A stretch of DNA of 64,000 nt from Limnohabitans sp. T6-20 (GTDB lineage: Bacteria > Pseudomonadota > Gammaproteobacteria > Burkholderiales > Burkholderiaceae_C): contig NZ_NERW01000003.1 of the NCBI RefSeq assembly GCF_003063505.1, positions 906,228 through 970,227 on the forward strand, written 5' to 3'. The notes under the pieces are model-generated. The model searched no databases. It saw only the letters and a program-made list of their open reading frames with translations, and was not told the DNA's origin. The position numbers and the translations under genes are program-made. Position 1 is the first letter of the stretch. Each line of letters begins with the position of its first letter. Shown one piece after another: positions 8,823 to 16,872 of this stretch.

Positions 8823-9977
8823 ATGAGCAACAGCACAGCACAGACAACAGCCGGTCTTGCAACGGAAAGACTTTACTTTCTGGACTGGCTGCGCATCCTG
8901 GCCTTCGCTGTGCTGGTTCTTTATCACGTCGGCATGTACTACGTCAGCTGGGACTTTCATGTCAAAAGTCCTTTCGCCGGACCCGACCTGGTTCCATGGA
9001 TGAAGCTCTCCGAGCCCTGGCGGATGAGTCTGCTGTTCATGATTTCTGGTGCGGTGACCGCCTGCCTGTTGAAAAATGGCACCCACCTGAAATTTGTGAA
9101 ACAGAGAAGTGCCCGTCTGTTGCTGCCACTGTTGTGCGGTGTGCTTTTCATCATCCCGCCTCAGTCCTATTTCGAGGTCACCCAGAAATTCGAATACGCA
9201 GGCGACTACGCAGCGTTCCTGCGCCTTTACTACACGGGCTATCACGGTTTTTGCGACACCGGCCGATGCCTGGTTCTCCCCACATGGAACCACCTCTGGT
9301 TTTTGCCCTATCTGTGGGTTTACACCATGCTGGCATGCACTGTGACCACTTTGCGACCAACCATATGGACAGAAACATCACAGCTCGCTGAGAGGGTATT
9401 ACGTGGATGGGGTCTTCTGCTCATCCCGATGGCCTGGATATTTTTCTTGCGATTGACACTGTTCGAGCGCTACCCGTCGACGCACGCGCTTTGGGGCGAT
9501 GTATTCAACCACGGGATTTACCTGACGATGTTTTTCATCGGCGCAACCCTCACCTCGAACAACACGCTATGGGCCCGGCTAGCCCGAATGCGCTGGCCAG
9601 CCTTGTTTTTGGCCGTCTGCTTCTGGGCTGTACTGGTTTTTATTCGGCCGACAAAGCCCTATGCGCATGCGGTCATTGCCATTTACCAATGGAGCGCACT
9701 GGTCACTGCATTCGGCTTTGCCAAAATTCATTTAAACCGCGATTCATGGATTCGGTCTCATCTATCTGAAGCCGTTTTTCCTGTGTATTTGCTTCACCAG
9801 ACCATCATCATTGTGGCAAGTCAGGTCTTACTTCCCTTGCGGCTGCGTCCCGCAATCGAAGGCCCCGTTCTGATCATTTGTACATTCGCGCTAAGTTATA
9901 GCGGCTACGAACTGATCAAACGCATCAGGCTTTTACGGCCATGGTTCGGACTCACAACCATAGGGCAAAGCCACTGA
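8823..9977 (+). CDS. Acyltransferase family 3 integral membrane protein
   Basis: A 384-aa polytopic membrane protein with about ten hydrophobic helices. The N-terminus RLYFLDWLRILAFAVLVLYHVG carries the Arg and His typical of the acyltransferase-3/OatA/OafB family, which moves acyl groups across the membrane onto glycans or lipids. Acceptor and donor cannot be deduced. It stands alone between mpl and the convergent aroG. I chose ATG 8823; an in-frame TTG at 8808 would add five residues, and neither has a good Shine-Dalgarno. Codon use seems less biased and GC lower than in its neighbours, which may mean later acquisition. Confidence 0.82.
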   Translation: MSNSTAQTTAGLATERLYFLDWLRILAFAVLVLYHVGMYYVSWDFHVKSPFAGPDLVPWMKLSEPWRMSLLFMISGAVTACLLKNGTHLKFVKQRSARLLLPLLCGVLFIIPPQSYFEVTQKFEYAGDYAAFLRLYYTGYHGFCDTGRCLVLPTWNHLWFLPYLWVYTMLACTVTTLRPTIWTETSQLAERVLRGWGLLLIPMAWIFFLRLTLFERYPSTHALWGDVFNHGIYLTMFFIGATLTSNNTLWARLARMRWPALFLAVCFWAVLVFIRPTKPYAHAVIAIYQWSALVTAFGFAKIHLNRDSWIRSHLSEAVFPVYLLHQTIIIVASQVLLPLRLRPAIEGPVLIICTFALSYSGYELIKRIRLLRPWFGLTTIGQSH

Positions 9978-10017
9978 AAAGTTGCCTGAAAGACCCGACT
10001 CGAAGCTAGGTAAGTGA

Positions 10018-10048
10018 AGAGATGAAACGGGGGCATCGTTTCATCTCT
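10018..10048. terminator. Perfect 12-bp hairpin between convergent genes
   Basis: AGAGATGAAACG and its exact reverse complement flank a 7-base loop, between the acyltransferase stop and the aroG stop. No T-run follows on either strand, so termination strength is uncertain. Its position between converging transcripts suggests a bidirectional transcript end or mRNA 3' stabiliser. Confidence 0.55.
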
Positions 10049-10076
10049 CAAAAGTGAGCAAGATCCCCTTATCGAC

Positions 10077-11198
10077 TCAGCGGGCGCGGCGCGCCTTCAC
10101 TGCATCAGACAACACCTGCAACACGCCTTCGCTGTCGTCCCAGCCGATGCAGGCGTCGGTGATGCTTTGGCCGTAGGTCAGTTTCGTCACATCGTCCTTA
10201 CCGGGCGTGAACTTCTGGGCGCCGTCCAGGATGTGGCTCTCGACCATCACGCCGAACACCTGACGCGAACCGCCGCTGATTTGCGTGGCGATGTCTTTGG
10301 CCACGTCGATCTGGCGCTCGTGCTTTTTGCTGCTGTTGGCGTGGCTGCAGTCCACCATCAGGGTGGCTGGCAGTTTGGCGGCTTCGAGTTCCTTGCAAGC
10401 TGCGGCCACGCTCTCAGCGTCGTAGTTGGGGGCTTTGCCGCCGCGCAGAATCACGTGGCAATCCTTGTTGCCTTGGGTCTGCACGATGGCGACCTGACCG
10501 TTTTTGTGCACCGACAAAAAGTGGTGGCCACGGGCCGCAGCCTGGATCGCGTCGGTCGCGATCTTGATGTTGCCGTCGGTGCCGTTCTTGAAGCCGATGG
10601 GGGCCGACAGGCCCGAGGCCAGCTCGCGGTGCACCTGGCTTTCGGTGGTGCGCGCGCCAATGGCACCCCAGCTGATCAGGTCGCCGATGTACTGGGGCGA
10701 AATCACGTCAAGGAACTCGCTGCCTGCGGGCAGGCCCTGGCGGTTGATCTCGATCAGCAGCTGGCGTGCGATGCGCAGACCTTCGTCGATGCGGTAGCTC
10801 TCGTCCAGGTAAGGGTCATTGATCAGGCCCTTCCAGCCCACGGTGGTGCGGGGTTTCTCGAAGTACACACGCATCACGATTTCCAGCGTGTCGGCGTATT
10901 GGTCGCGCAAGGGCTTCAGGCGGCGGGCGTAATCCAAAGCCGCGGCAGGGTCATGGATCGAGCAGGGGCCGATGATGACCAGCAGGCGGTCATCTTTTCC
11001 ATGCACGATGTTCTGGATGGATTTGCGGGTTTGGGCGATCAGAGTTTCCGTCGCCGTGCCGGCGATCGGGAAGAAGCGGATCAAATGTTCTGGCGGTGGG
11101 AGCACGGTGATGTCCTTGATGCGTTCGTCGTCTGTCTGGCCAGTTCGGTCAACTGTATTCGGATACCAAGCTTCAGTTGCTGTGGTTTTGGCGTTCAT
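10077..11198 (-). CDS. aroG: 3-deoxy-7-phosphoheptulonate (DAHP) synthase, class I
   Basis: First enzyme of the shikimate pathway: condenses phosphoenolpyruvate and erythrose 4-phosphate. 373 aa, the AroF/G/H type. Visible signatures are LIRFFPIAGTATETL near the N-terminus, IIGPCSIHDPAAAL at about residues 85-98, MRVYFEKPRTTVGWKGLINDP, the RTTESQVHRELASG metal/substrate loop, and MVDCSHANSSK near the C-terminus. Which amino acid inhibits it cannot be read off with confidence. The upstream leader has an aromatic-codon-rich peptide and terminator, so expression is probably controlled by attenuation as well. Start ATG 11198 follows TAGGAG. Confidence 0.96.
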   Translation of the reverse strand: MNAKTTATEAWYPNTVDRTGQTDDERIKDITVLPPPEHLIRFFPIAGTATETLIAQTRKSIQNIVHGKDDRLLVIIGPCSIHDPAAALDYARRLKPLRDQYADTLEIVMRVYFEKPRTTVGWKGLINDPYLDESYRIDEGLRIARQLLIEINRQGLPAGSEFLDVISPQYIGDLISWGAIGARTTESQVHRELASGLSAPIGFKNGTDGNIKIATDAIQAAARGHHFLSVHKNGQVAIVQTQGNKDCHVILRGGKAPNYDAESVAAACKELEAAKLPATLMVDCSHANSSKKHERQIDVAKDIATQISGGSRQVFGVMVESHILDGAQKFTPGKDDVTKLTYGQSITDACIGWDDSEGVLQVLSDAVKARRAR

Positions 11199-11230
11199 CG
11201 TGGGCTCCTAAGATTGAAAAAAGACAGGTG

Positions 11231-11264
11231 AAAAAAAACCGCCGGGCTTTGGGGCTCCGGCGGT
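11231..11264 (-). terminator. Leader terminator (attenuator) of aroG
   Basis: On the minus strand, ACCGCCGG and CCGGCGGT form an 8-bp GC stem with an 11-base loop followed by eight T residues, 33 bases before the aroG start codon. This is a strong Rho-independent terminator placed inside the leader, where it would stop transcription before aroG. Confidence 0.85.
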
Positions 11265-11314
11265 GTGTGTCGAGATGTTCGGGTGCTTATGCGCTCGCCT
11301 CTCGTCCGCCGGGG
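11257..11314 (-). promoter_or_regulatory. aroG antiterminator: alternative pairing with the terminator 5' arm
   Basis: The segment CCGGCGG just after the aromatic codons (plus-strand 11306-11312) is exactly complementary to CCGCCGG, the 5' arm of the leader terminator (11257-11263). Pairing of these two would prevent terminator formation. A ribosome stalled on the Phe/Tyr/Trp codons would leave this segment free to form the antiterminator; a ribosome that reaches the leader stop (11287) would cover it and allow termination. The pairing is seen; the mechanism is inferred from classical pheA/trp attenuation. Confidence 0.75.
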
Positions 11315-11361
11315 ACTGAGAACCAAAAATAAAAAAAGTAAAAAGCGATGCGCAAAGACAT
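11287..11361 (-). CDS. aroG leader peptide, eight consecutive aromatic residues
   Basis: A 24-codon open frame, MSLRIA-FYFFYFWF-SVPGGREASA, upstream of aroG on the same strand. Residues 7-14 are five Phe, two Tyr and one Trp in a row, an arrangement that chance hardly gives and that matches leader peptides of pheA, pheST and trp attenuators. The stop precedes the terminator hairpin by 23 bases. No convincing Shine-Dalgarno lies before the ATG. An extended -10-like TGTGATACAT sits only about eight bases upstream, so the transcript may be nearly leaderless. Confidence 0.8.
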   Translation of the reverse strand: MSLRIAFYFFYFWFSVPGGREASA

Positions 11362-11432
11362 GAGGTTCAATGTATCACAGGTTTCTGACGCTTCCTGACG
11401 GGCCTGACCAAGGACAAACCCGAACAGGCCCT

Positions 11433-12902
11433 TCAGGCCGTGCCCCCGACAGTCAAGCCGTCGATGCGCAAGGTCGGCTGACCCACGCCCACCGGCACAC
11501 TCTGGCCCTCTTTGCCACAGGTGCCCACGCCCGAGTCAAGTTTCATGTCGTTGCCGATCATGCTGATCTTCTTGAGCGACTCGGGGCCGCTGCCGATCAA
11601 GGTCGCGCCTTTGACGGGGTATTGGATCTTGCCGTTTTCCACCCAGTAGGCCTGGCTGGCCGAGAACACGAACTTGCCGCTGGTGATGTCCACCTGGCCA
11701 CCTGCAAAGTTGGTGGCGTACAGGCCTTTTTTGATGCTGGCCACGATTTCTTCGGGGTTCTTGTCACCGCCCAACATGTAGGTGTTGGTCATGCGCGGCA
11801 TGGGCACATGGGCATAGCTTTCGCGGCGGCCATTGCCCGTGGGCTTGACGCCCATCAGGCGGGCGTTCATTGAATCCTGGATATAGCCACGCAGGATGCC
11901 GTCTTCGATCAGCACGTTCTTCTGGCTGGCGTGGCCTTCGTCGTCCACGTTGAGCGAGCCACGGCGGTCGGCCATGGTGCCGTCATCCAGCACCGTGACG
12001 CCCTTGGCGGCCACGCGCTGGCCAATGCGGCCACTGAAAGCGCTGGAGCCCTTGCGGTTGAAGTCACCCTCTAGCCCATGGCCCACGGCTTCGTGCAAGA
12101 GCACGCCAGGCCAGCCGTTGCCCAGCACCACAGTCATCTCGCCCGCAGGCGCAGGGCGGGCTGCGAGGTTGATGAGCGCGGCCGACACGGCTTCTTGCAC
12201 ATAGCTCTCGACCATGCCATCGTCAAAGTAGGCCAGGCCGAAGCGGCCACCGCCGCCAGAGCTACCCACTTCGCGGCGGCCGTTTTGCTCGGCGATCACC
12301 GTGACCGACAGGCGGATCAAAGGGCGCACATCGGCGGCCAGGGTGCCGTCGGCGCGGGCGACCATCACCACGTCGTATTCGGTGGCCAAGCCGGCCATGA
12401 CCTGCACCACACGCGGGTCCTTGGCGCGGGCCATCTTCTCCACACGGCCGAGCAAATTCACTTTCGCGGTGCTGTCCAGCGTGGACATCGGGTCCAGCGA
12501 GGGGTAGAGCGAGCGGCTGGCTGAAATCTTGCGCGCGGGCACCTTGATGCGCTTGTTTTGCGCCGCCGAGGCAATGGAGCGCACCGTCAAGGCTGCGTCC
12601 ATCAAAGAGGCTTCAGAAATGTCGTCTGAATAGGCAAACGCGGTTTTCTCGCCCGACACGGCCCGCACCCCCACACCCTGGTCGATGCTGAAACTGCCGG
12701 TCTTGACGATGCCTTCTTCCAGGCTCCAGCCTTCGGAACGGGTGTATTGGAAATAAAGATCGGCGTCATCGACCGCATGGGCCTTGATGGCGTTCAGTGC
12801 TTGCGTCAGGTGGGTTTCGTTCAGACCAAACGGGTCAAGCAACAGGGACCTGGCCGTGGCCAGGCGTTCGATGGTGGGTTCGCGTGAAATCATGGAAGAC
12901 AT
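11433..12902 (-). CDS. tldD: Metalloprotease TldD
   Basis: A 489-aa member of the TldD/PmbA (peptidase U62) family. With TldE/PmbA it forms a heterodimer that degrades unfolded peptides and matures some ribosomal peptides. The zinc motif [11 protein letters not shown] has His270, Glu271 and His274 (HExxxH type). The C-terminal half contains the family's [16 protein letters not shown] segment. The partner pmbA is not in the window, as is usual. It is transcribed divergently from the cytochrome c gene. Confidence 0.94.
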   Translation of the reverse strand: MSSMISREPTIERLATARSLLLDPFGLNETHLTQALNAIKAHAVDDADLYFQYTRSEGWSLEEGIVKTGSFSIDQGVGVRAVSGEKTAFAYSDDISEASLMDAALTVRSIASAAQNKRIKVPARKISASRSLYPSLDPMSTLDSTAKVNLLGRVEKMARAKDPRVVQVMAGLATEYDVVMVARADGTLAADVRPLIRLSVTVIAEQNGRREVGSSGGGGRFGLAYFDDGMVESYVQEAVSAALINLAARPAPAGEMTVVLGNGWPGVLLHEAVGHGLEGDFNRKGSSAFSGRIGQRVAAKGVTVLDDGTMADRRGSLNVDDEGHASQKNVLIEDGILRGYIQDSMNARLMGVKPTGNGRRESYAHVPMPRMTNTYMLGGDKNPEEIVASIKKGLYATNFAGGQVDITSGKFVFSASQAYWVENGKIQYPVKGATLIGSGPESLKKISMIGNDMKLDSGVGTCGKEGQSVPVGVGQPTLRIDGLTVGGTA

Positions 12903-13016
12903 TGTAGGGACTGATCAAGCCCCTTGCCGGTGTGTTCTTTAGCGAGGCAACACACAGACGTGACCTGGGGGCGCTTGCTAAGTTTGAGCTGGCTTTCATC
13001 ACCCCAGGAGATTCTC

Positions 13017-13346
13017 ATGACAAAGCGCCCATTTTTCAGTTTCATCATCGCACTGTGCGCCAGCCATGCGGCTTTCGCCAACCTCCAACTGGTGCAAGAA
13101 AAGCAATGCCTGCAATGCCACGCGGTGGACAAAAACGTCATCGGCCCCTCCTTCAAGCGCATTGCTTACCGATGGAATGGCAATCCGGTGGCCGAGCAAA
13201 TGTTGATCGCCACCATCCGCAATGGCACCCGTGAAGGCGGTGGTCAGCATTGGAGCTCCACCACCAACATGCCCGATGCTTGGGAACGCCCGATGGTCAG
13301 TGAGCAAGAAGCCAAAAAGATCTTCGTGTGGATCATGGGCCAGTAA
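13017..13346 (+). CDS. Small periplasmic class I cytochrome c
   Basis: A 109-aa mono-heme cytochrome c of the c551/c552 type. A signal peptide (residues 1-21, cleavage after AFA) leads to haem motif CLQCH (Cys31, Cys34, His35); the sixth ligand is Met85 in TTNMPD. It would carry electrons in the periplasm, for example to a terminal oxidase or peroxidase. The start is set by AGGAG six bases before ATG 13017. The gene stands alone, with a 114-base divergent gap to tldD that must hold its promoter. Confidence 0.9.
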   Translation: MTKRPFFSFIIALCASHAAFANLQLVQEKQCLQCHAVDKNVIGPSFKRIAYRWNGNPVAEQMLIATIRNGTREGGGQHWSSTTNMPDAWERPMVSEQEAKKIFVWIMGQ

Positions 13347-13397
13347 AAACAGGCTGCCAGATGGGCCGCCCCAACCCCGCCGCTCAAGCGGCAAAGG

Positions 13398-14552
13398 TCA
13401 TGTTTGCACCAGCTGCTTGGCCTTGGCAATCGACATGAGGATGCCCAGCGCCAGACCCAAAGTGACCATGGCCGTGCCGCCGTAGCTGATGAAAGGCAAA
13501 GGCACCCCCACCACCGGCAAGATGCCGCTGACCATGCCCATGTTCACAAAAGCGTAGGTGAAAAAAATCATGGCCATGCTGCCCGCCAGCAGGCGACTGA
13601 AGAGGGTCGGCGCCTCGGCTGCGATGACCAAGGCACGGTAGACCAAAAAGAAGAGCCAGAAAATCAGGTACAGGCCACCGACAAAACCGAACTCTTCGCC
13701 ATAGGCTGCAAAAATGAAGTCGGTGGTCCGCTCGGGAATGAACTCCAGGTGGGTTTGCGTGCCTTGCATGAAGCCTTTGCCCAAGAACCCACCCGAGCCG
13801 ATGGCGATCATGCCCTGAATGATGTGAAAGCCTTTGCCCAAGGGGTCACGCGCAGGGTCGAGCAAGGTGCAAATGCGCTGCCGCTGGTATTCGTGCAACA
13901 CACGCCAGTCCACATCGTCGGCACACAAAGTGGGCTCCATGATGACCAGCACCACCACCCCAACGAGGCCCAGCACCACAGGCGGCAAGATCCAGCGCCA
14001 TTTGAGACCAGCAAAAAAGATCACCGCCAAGCCAGCGGCCAGCACGAGCAATGAAGTCCCCAAATCAGGCTGCTTCATGATCAAGCCGACCGGGACACCC
14101 AAAATGAGCAAGGCCACCGCAAAATCAAACGGCCGCAGTTGACCTTCACGTTTTTGAAACCATGCCGCCAACATCAGGGGCAAAGCAATCTTCAAAATTT
14201 CACTGGGCTGGATCACCACGCCCAAGTTGACCCAGCGTCGGGCCCCTTTTTTGGTGATGCCAAAAAGCGCCACCGCAATGAGCAGCACCACCCCCAATGT
14301 GTAAACCGGCACGGCCCAGGCCATGAGTTTTTGGGGTGGCACCTGGGCCACCACAAACATGATGGCACCGGCCAGCAGCATGTTGCGGCCGTGGTCCACA
14401 AAGCGTGTGCCATGGTCATGGCCAGCAGAAAACATGATCAACAAGCCCGCGCAGGCGAGCATGAACACGGCAAAGGCCAAGGGGCCATCAAAACCCTTGA
14501 GCAGATACCTCACGCGCTGAAACAGCGTTGGTTTTTGAATGACTGAACCCAT
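13398..14552 (-). CDS. rodA: Rod-shape peptidoglycan polymerase RodA
   Basis: SEDS-family glycosyltransferase that polymerises lipid II in the elongasome. 384 aa with about ten membrane helices. Motifs include the ARRWVNLGVVIQPSEILKI segment, KQPDLGTSLLVL with the catalytic-region Asp, the large periplasmic loop with ERTTDFIFAAYGEEFGF, and the C-terminal PLPFISYGGTAMV. I chose ATG 14552 (MGSVIQKPT), the usual RodA N-terminus. The usual partner mrdA (PBP2) is not next to it; ruvC is upstream on the same strand. Confidence 0.94.
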   Translation of the reverse strand: MGSVIQKPTLFQRVRYLLKGFDGPLAFAVFMLACAGLLIMFSAGHDHGTRFVDHGRNMLLAGAIMFVVAQVPPQKLMAWAVPVYTLGVVLLIAVALFGITKKGARRWVNLGVVIQPSEILKIALPLMLAAWFQKREGQLRPFDFAVALLILGVPVGLIMKQPDLGTSLLVLAAGLAVIFFAGLKWRWILPPVVLGLVGVVVLVIMEPTLCADDVDWRVLHEYQRQRICTLLDPARDPLGKGFHIIQGMIAIGSGGFLGKGFMQGTQTHLEFIPERTTDFIFAAYGEEFGFVGGLYLIFWLFFLVYRALVIAAEAPTLFSRLLAGSMAMIFFTYAFVNMGMVSGILPVVGVPLPFISYGGTAMVTLGLALGILMSIAKAKQLVQT

Positions 14553-14602
14553 GGCGCAGATTATCTCAGGCTGAATTTTGAAAATGTGGTCCAGCGAGGC
14601 CG

Positions 14603-15184
14603 TCAGTGGCTTCGCCCGCTGCGAAACATGCCGTGGGTTTTGCGGTTGAGCACGCCTTGGGCAGCCAGCTTGTTCATGGAAGGGCTGGCGTGGGCATGGG
14701 TGATGGCCATGCCCAAGGCATCGGCGGCATCCTGGCGCGGCACCACCGGCAGCTGCAGCAAGCGTTTGACCATTTCCTGAACCTGTGATTTGGCGGCGCG
14801 CCCAGAGCCCGTCACCGACTGTTTCATCTGCAAGGCGGTGTACTCGGCCACCGGCAGATCGCAAGACACCAACGCCGTCACACAACAGCCCCGCGCCTGC
14901 CCCAAGAGCAGCGTCGCTTGCGGGTTGATATTGACAAAAACGATTTCGACCGAGGCCACATCGGGCTGGTAACGGGCATTGATTTCGCGAATGCCGTCGT
15001 AAATCACCTTCAGTCGGGCGGGCAAATTGCCCATTTCTTCGCGGGTGGTCTCGATCACACCGCTCGCCACGTATTGCAATCGCGAACCGGTCATGTCCAG
15101 AACACCAAAACCTGTGGTCTGCAAGCCCGGGTCAATGCCCAAAATGCGCAGGGTTTTCGGCGCGGGGGTGGTCAGTGAACTCAT
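14603..15184 (-). CDS. ruvC: Crossover junction endodeoxyribonuclease RuvC
   Basis: Resolves Holliday junctions after branch migration by RuvAB. 193 aa, slightly longer than E. coli at both ends. The four catalytic acids are in place: Asp18 (LGIDPG), Glu80 (ASVEIVFV), Asp152 and Asp155 (RQDAADALG). Its ATG overlaps the mtgA stop as ATGA, so the two are translationally coupled. No ruvA or ruvB in the window. Confidence 0.95.
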   Translation of the reverse strand: MSSLTTPAPKTLRILGIDPGLQTTGFGVLDMTGSRLQYVASGVIETTREEMGNLPARLKVIYDGIREINARYQPDVASVEIVFVNINPQATLLLGQARGCCVTALVSCDLPVAEYTALQMKQSVTGSGRAAKSQVQEMVKRLLQLPVVPRQDAADALGMAITHAHASPSMNKLAAQGVLNRKTHGMFRSGRSH

Positions 15185-15918
15185 GGCAACACCACGTCGC
15201 CCATGCGGGCCATGATGGTTTCGGCGCGGCTGGCCAGGTAAGCCGATTGCGCGCGTTGCTCAAAATAGCGGGGGCGGGGCAACATGACGGCCAGGCGCGC
15301 CGCCTCCCAATCGTTCAGACGGGCCGCGCTTTTTCGGAAGTAATGCTGCGCCGCCGCCTCGGCACCAAACACGCCCTCACCCCACTCCACGCTGTTGAGG
15401 TAAATCTCCAGAATGCGCTGTTTGGACAAGAAGGCTTCCAAGGTCACCGTGATCAGCATCTCCTGGCCCTTGCGCAGCAAAGTGCGCTCACCCGACAAAA
15501 AGAGGTTTTTGGCCAATTGCTGGGTGATGGTGGACCCGCCCACAATCTTGACGTCGGGCATCTTGGCATCGGGTCGCCGCTGGGCACGCTGCTCAGCCAC
15601 CGCTTTGGCTTTGGCATTTTTCTGCCAGGCCTTCTCAAGCGACTCCCACCAAACACCGTTGTGCTGGGTGAATGCACCATCTTCAGAAGCGATGACCGCC
15701 CGCTGCAGGCTGGTGGCGATGTGTTGACGCGCCACCCACTCTTGCCGCCAAGGCAGCTGCCTTTGTCGGGTCACGATTTGCCAGATTTGCGAACGCTCAA
15801 AACTGGTGGATTGGGGTGCCACCACGGCCATGCTGGCGATGCGCAAAGCAAAAAACAGCTGCAAACCCAACAGGGCCAACACCACCAACAAACACCAACG
15901 ACCGAAAGCACGCATCAA
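15181..15918 (-). CDS. mtgA: Monofunctional biosynthetic peptidoglycan transglycosylase
   Basis: GT51 glycosyltransferase that elongates glycan strands from lipid II without a transpeptidase domain. 245 aa: one N-terminal membrane anchor (about residues 9-30), then the GT51 domain with the catalytic Glu in [14 protein letters not shown] (about residue 79) and the conserved [16 protein letters not shown] block. The gene follows the TonB-like gene by 30 bases and overlaps ruvC by four. Confidence 0.95.
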   Translation of the reverse strand: MMRAFGRWCLLVVLALLGLQLFFALRIASMAVVAPQSTSFERSQIWQIVTRQRQLPWRQEWVARQHIATSLQRAVIASEDGAFTQHNGVWWESLEKAWQKNAKAKAVAEQRAQRRPDAKMPDVKIVGGSTITQQLAKNLFLSGERTLLRKGQEMLITVTLEAFLSKQRILEIYLNSVEWGEGVFGAEAAAQHYFRKSAARLNDWEAARLAVMLPRPRYFEQRAQSAYLASRAETIMARMGDVVLP

Positions 15919-15948
15919 TATCCTTTGTCTGAACGATTCAGAGGGCGG

Positions 15949-16872
15949 TCAGGGCCGTTTGGGCTCTGCGGCCAATATGCGCGTTTCCAGAGTGCCCTCT
16001 TTGGAAAACTGAAAGCGCGTGACCACCACAATCTGATCGGCTTGCCGCCGCATGTTAGCGCTGAACGCATCAAAAGGCGCTGCACTGCGCACAATCGCCA
16101 CGGCCCGCTGGTCCAGCAAAGGCTGGCCCGAGGGCTTGGCCACCTCGGTCTGGACGAGGCGTCCTCGGGCATCGACCGTGATCACCATGGTCAGCTGCCC
16201 ATAGAGCTTTTGCCCATTCGCCTGCGGGAAATTGAGTGTGCCTCGTGTTTCGATGGTTCGCCTCAATTTGTCGTAGTACAGGGCGTAGACGGCTTCACGC
16301 GTGGCGGGGCTGATGTACCGTTTTCGGGGGCCACTCTGGTTTTTTTGCACCCGCTCCTCGATCTGGGCCAATTGCCGCGTCAGCTGCTGCTGGCGCTCTT
16401 GCCGGGCCTGGCGATCGGGTGCATGGGCTTTTTCGCCCTCGTTCTCCTGGGCCAAGGCCGACAACTCCCGCTGGAGCTGGGTGAGCAAGCGCATTTGCTG
16501 CAGCTTGAGTGCCTCGATCTGCCGCTGCATGGCGCTGATGTCTGTGCCGGACTCGTTGCGCAGCGAAGGCGGCAAGGGCGAACTCGCGCGCAGCGCCTGG
16601 GTGACGTCACCGCCACCCGCCAGCCGCACCTGGGCCAGGGCTTCTGCGCGGTCCGACGCAGCGTCACTGCGGGCGCTCACCAAAATCACCTCCAGCGAGG
16701 TGTCCTCAAAAACACGGTTGAAGCTTTCGGGGTCGGCAAAACGCCAGCCGATCAAGGCCGCATGAACGGCCACAGAAAACGCCAAGGCCCAAACCAGGGT
16801 GCGACGCCTGAACGACTGGCTCAGGCGGGTAAAAAGCCCCGCAGAAGAAGGCTGCCCCCCTTCAAGCACCAT
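15949..16872 (-). CDS. TonB-family protein with central coiled coil
   Basis: A 307-aa inner-membrane protein: one N-terminal anchor (about residues 28-45), a periplasmic segment with a Gln/Leu/Arg-rich coiled coil (about 112-180), and a C-terminal TonB-like domain. The domain shows YYDKLRRTIETRGTLNFP, a TMVITVDARGRLVQTEVAKPSG strand and the ending VVTRFQFSKEG. It would transmit proton-motive force to outer-membrane transporters or act as a structural relative. No exbB/exbD or receptor is nearby. The start overlaps the end of the exoribonuclease gene by 11 bases. Confidence 0.82.
   Translation of the reverse strand: MVLEGGQPSSAGLFTRLSQSFRRRTLVWALAFSVAVHAALIGWRFADPESFNRVFEDTSLEVILVSARSDAASDRAEALAQVRLAGGGDVTQALRASSPLPPSLRNESGTDISAMQRQIEALKLQQMRLLTQLQRELSALAQENEGEKAHAPDRQARQERQQQLTRQLAQIEERVQKNQSGPRKRYISPATREAVYALYYDKLRRTIETRGTLNFPQANGQKLYGQLTMVITVDARGRLVQTEVAKPSGQPLLDQRAVAIVRSAAPFDAFSANMRRQADQIVVVTRFQFSKEGTLETRILAAEPKRP

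Noticed and set aside
14553..14885. Upstream extension of rodA
   Set aside because: It lies in the ruvC coding region; RodA proteins begin at the chosen Met.
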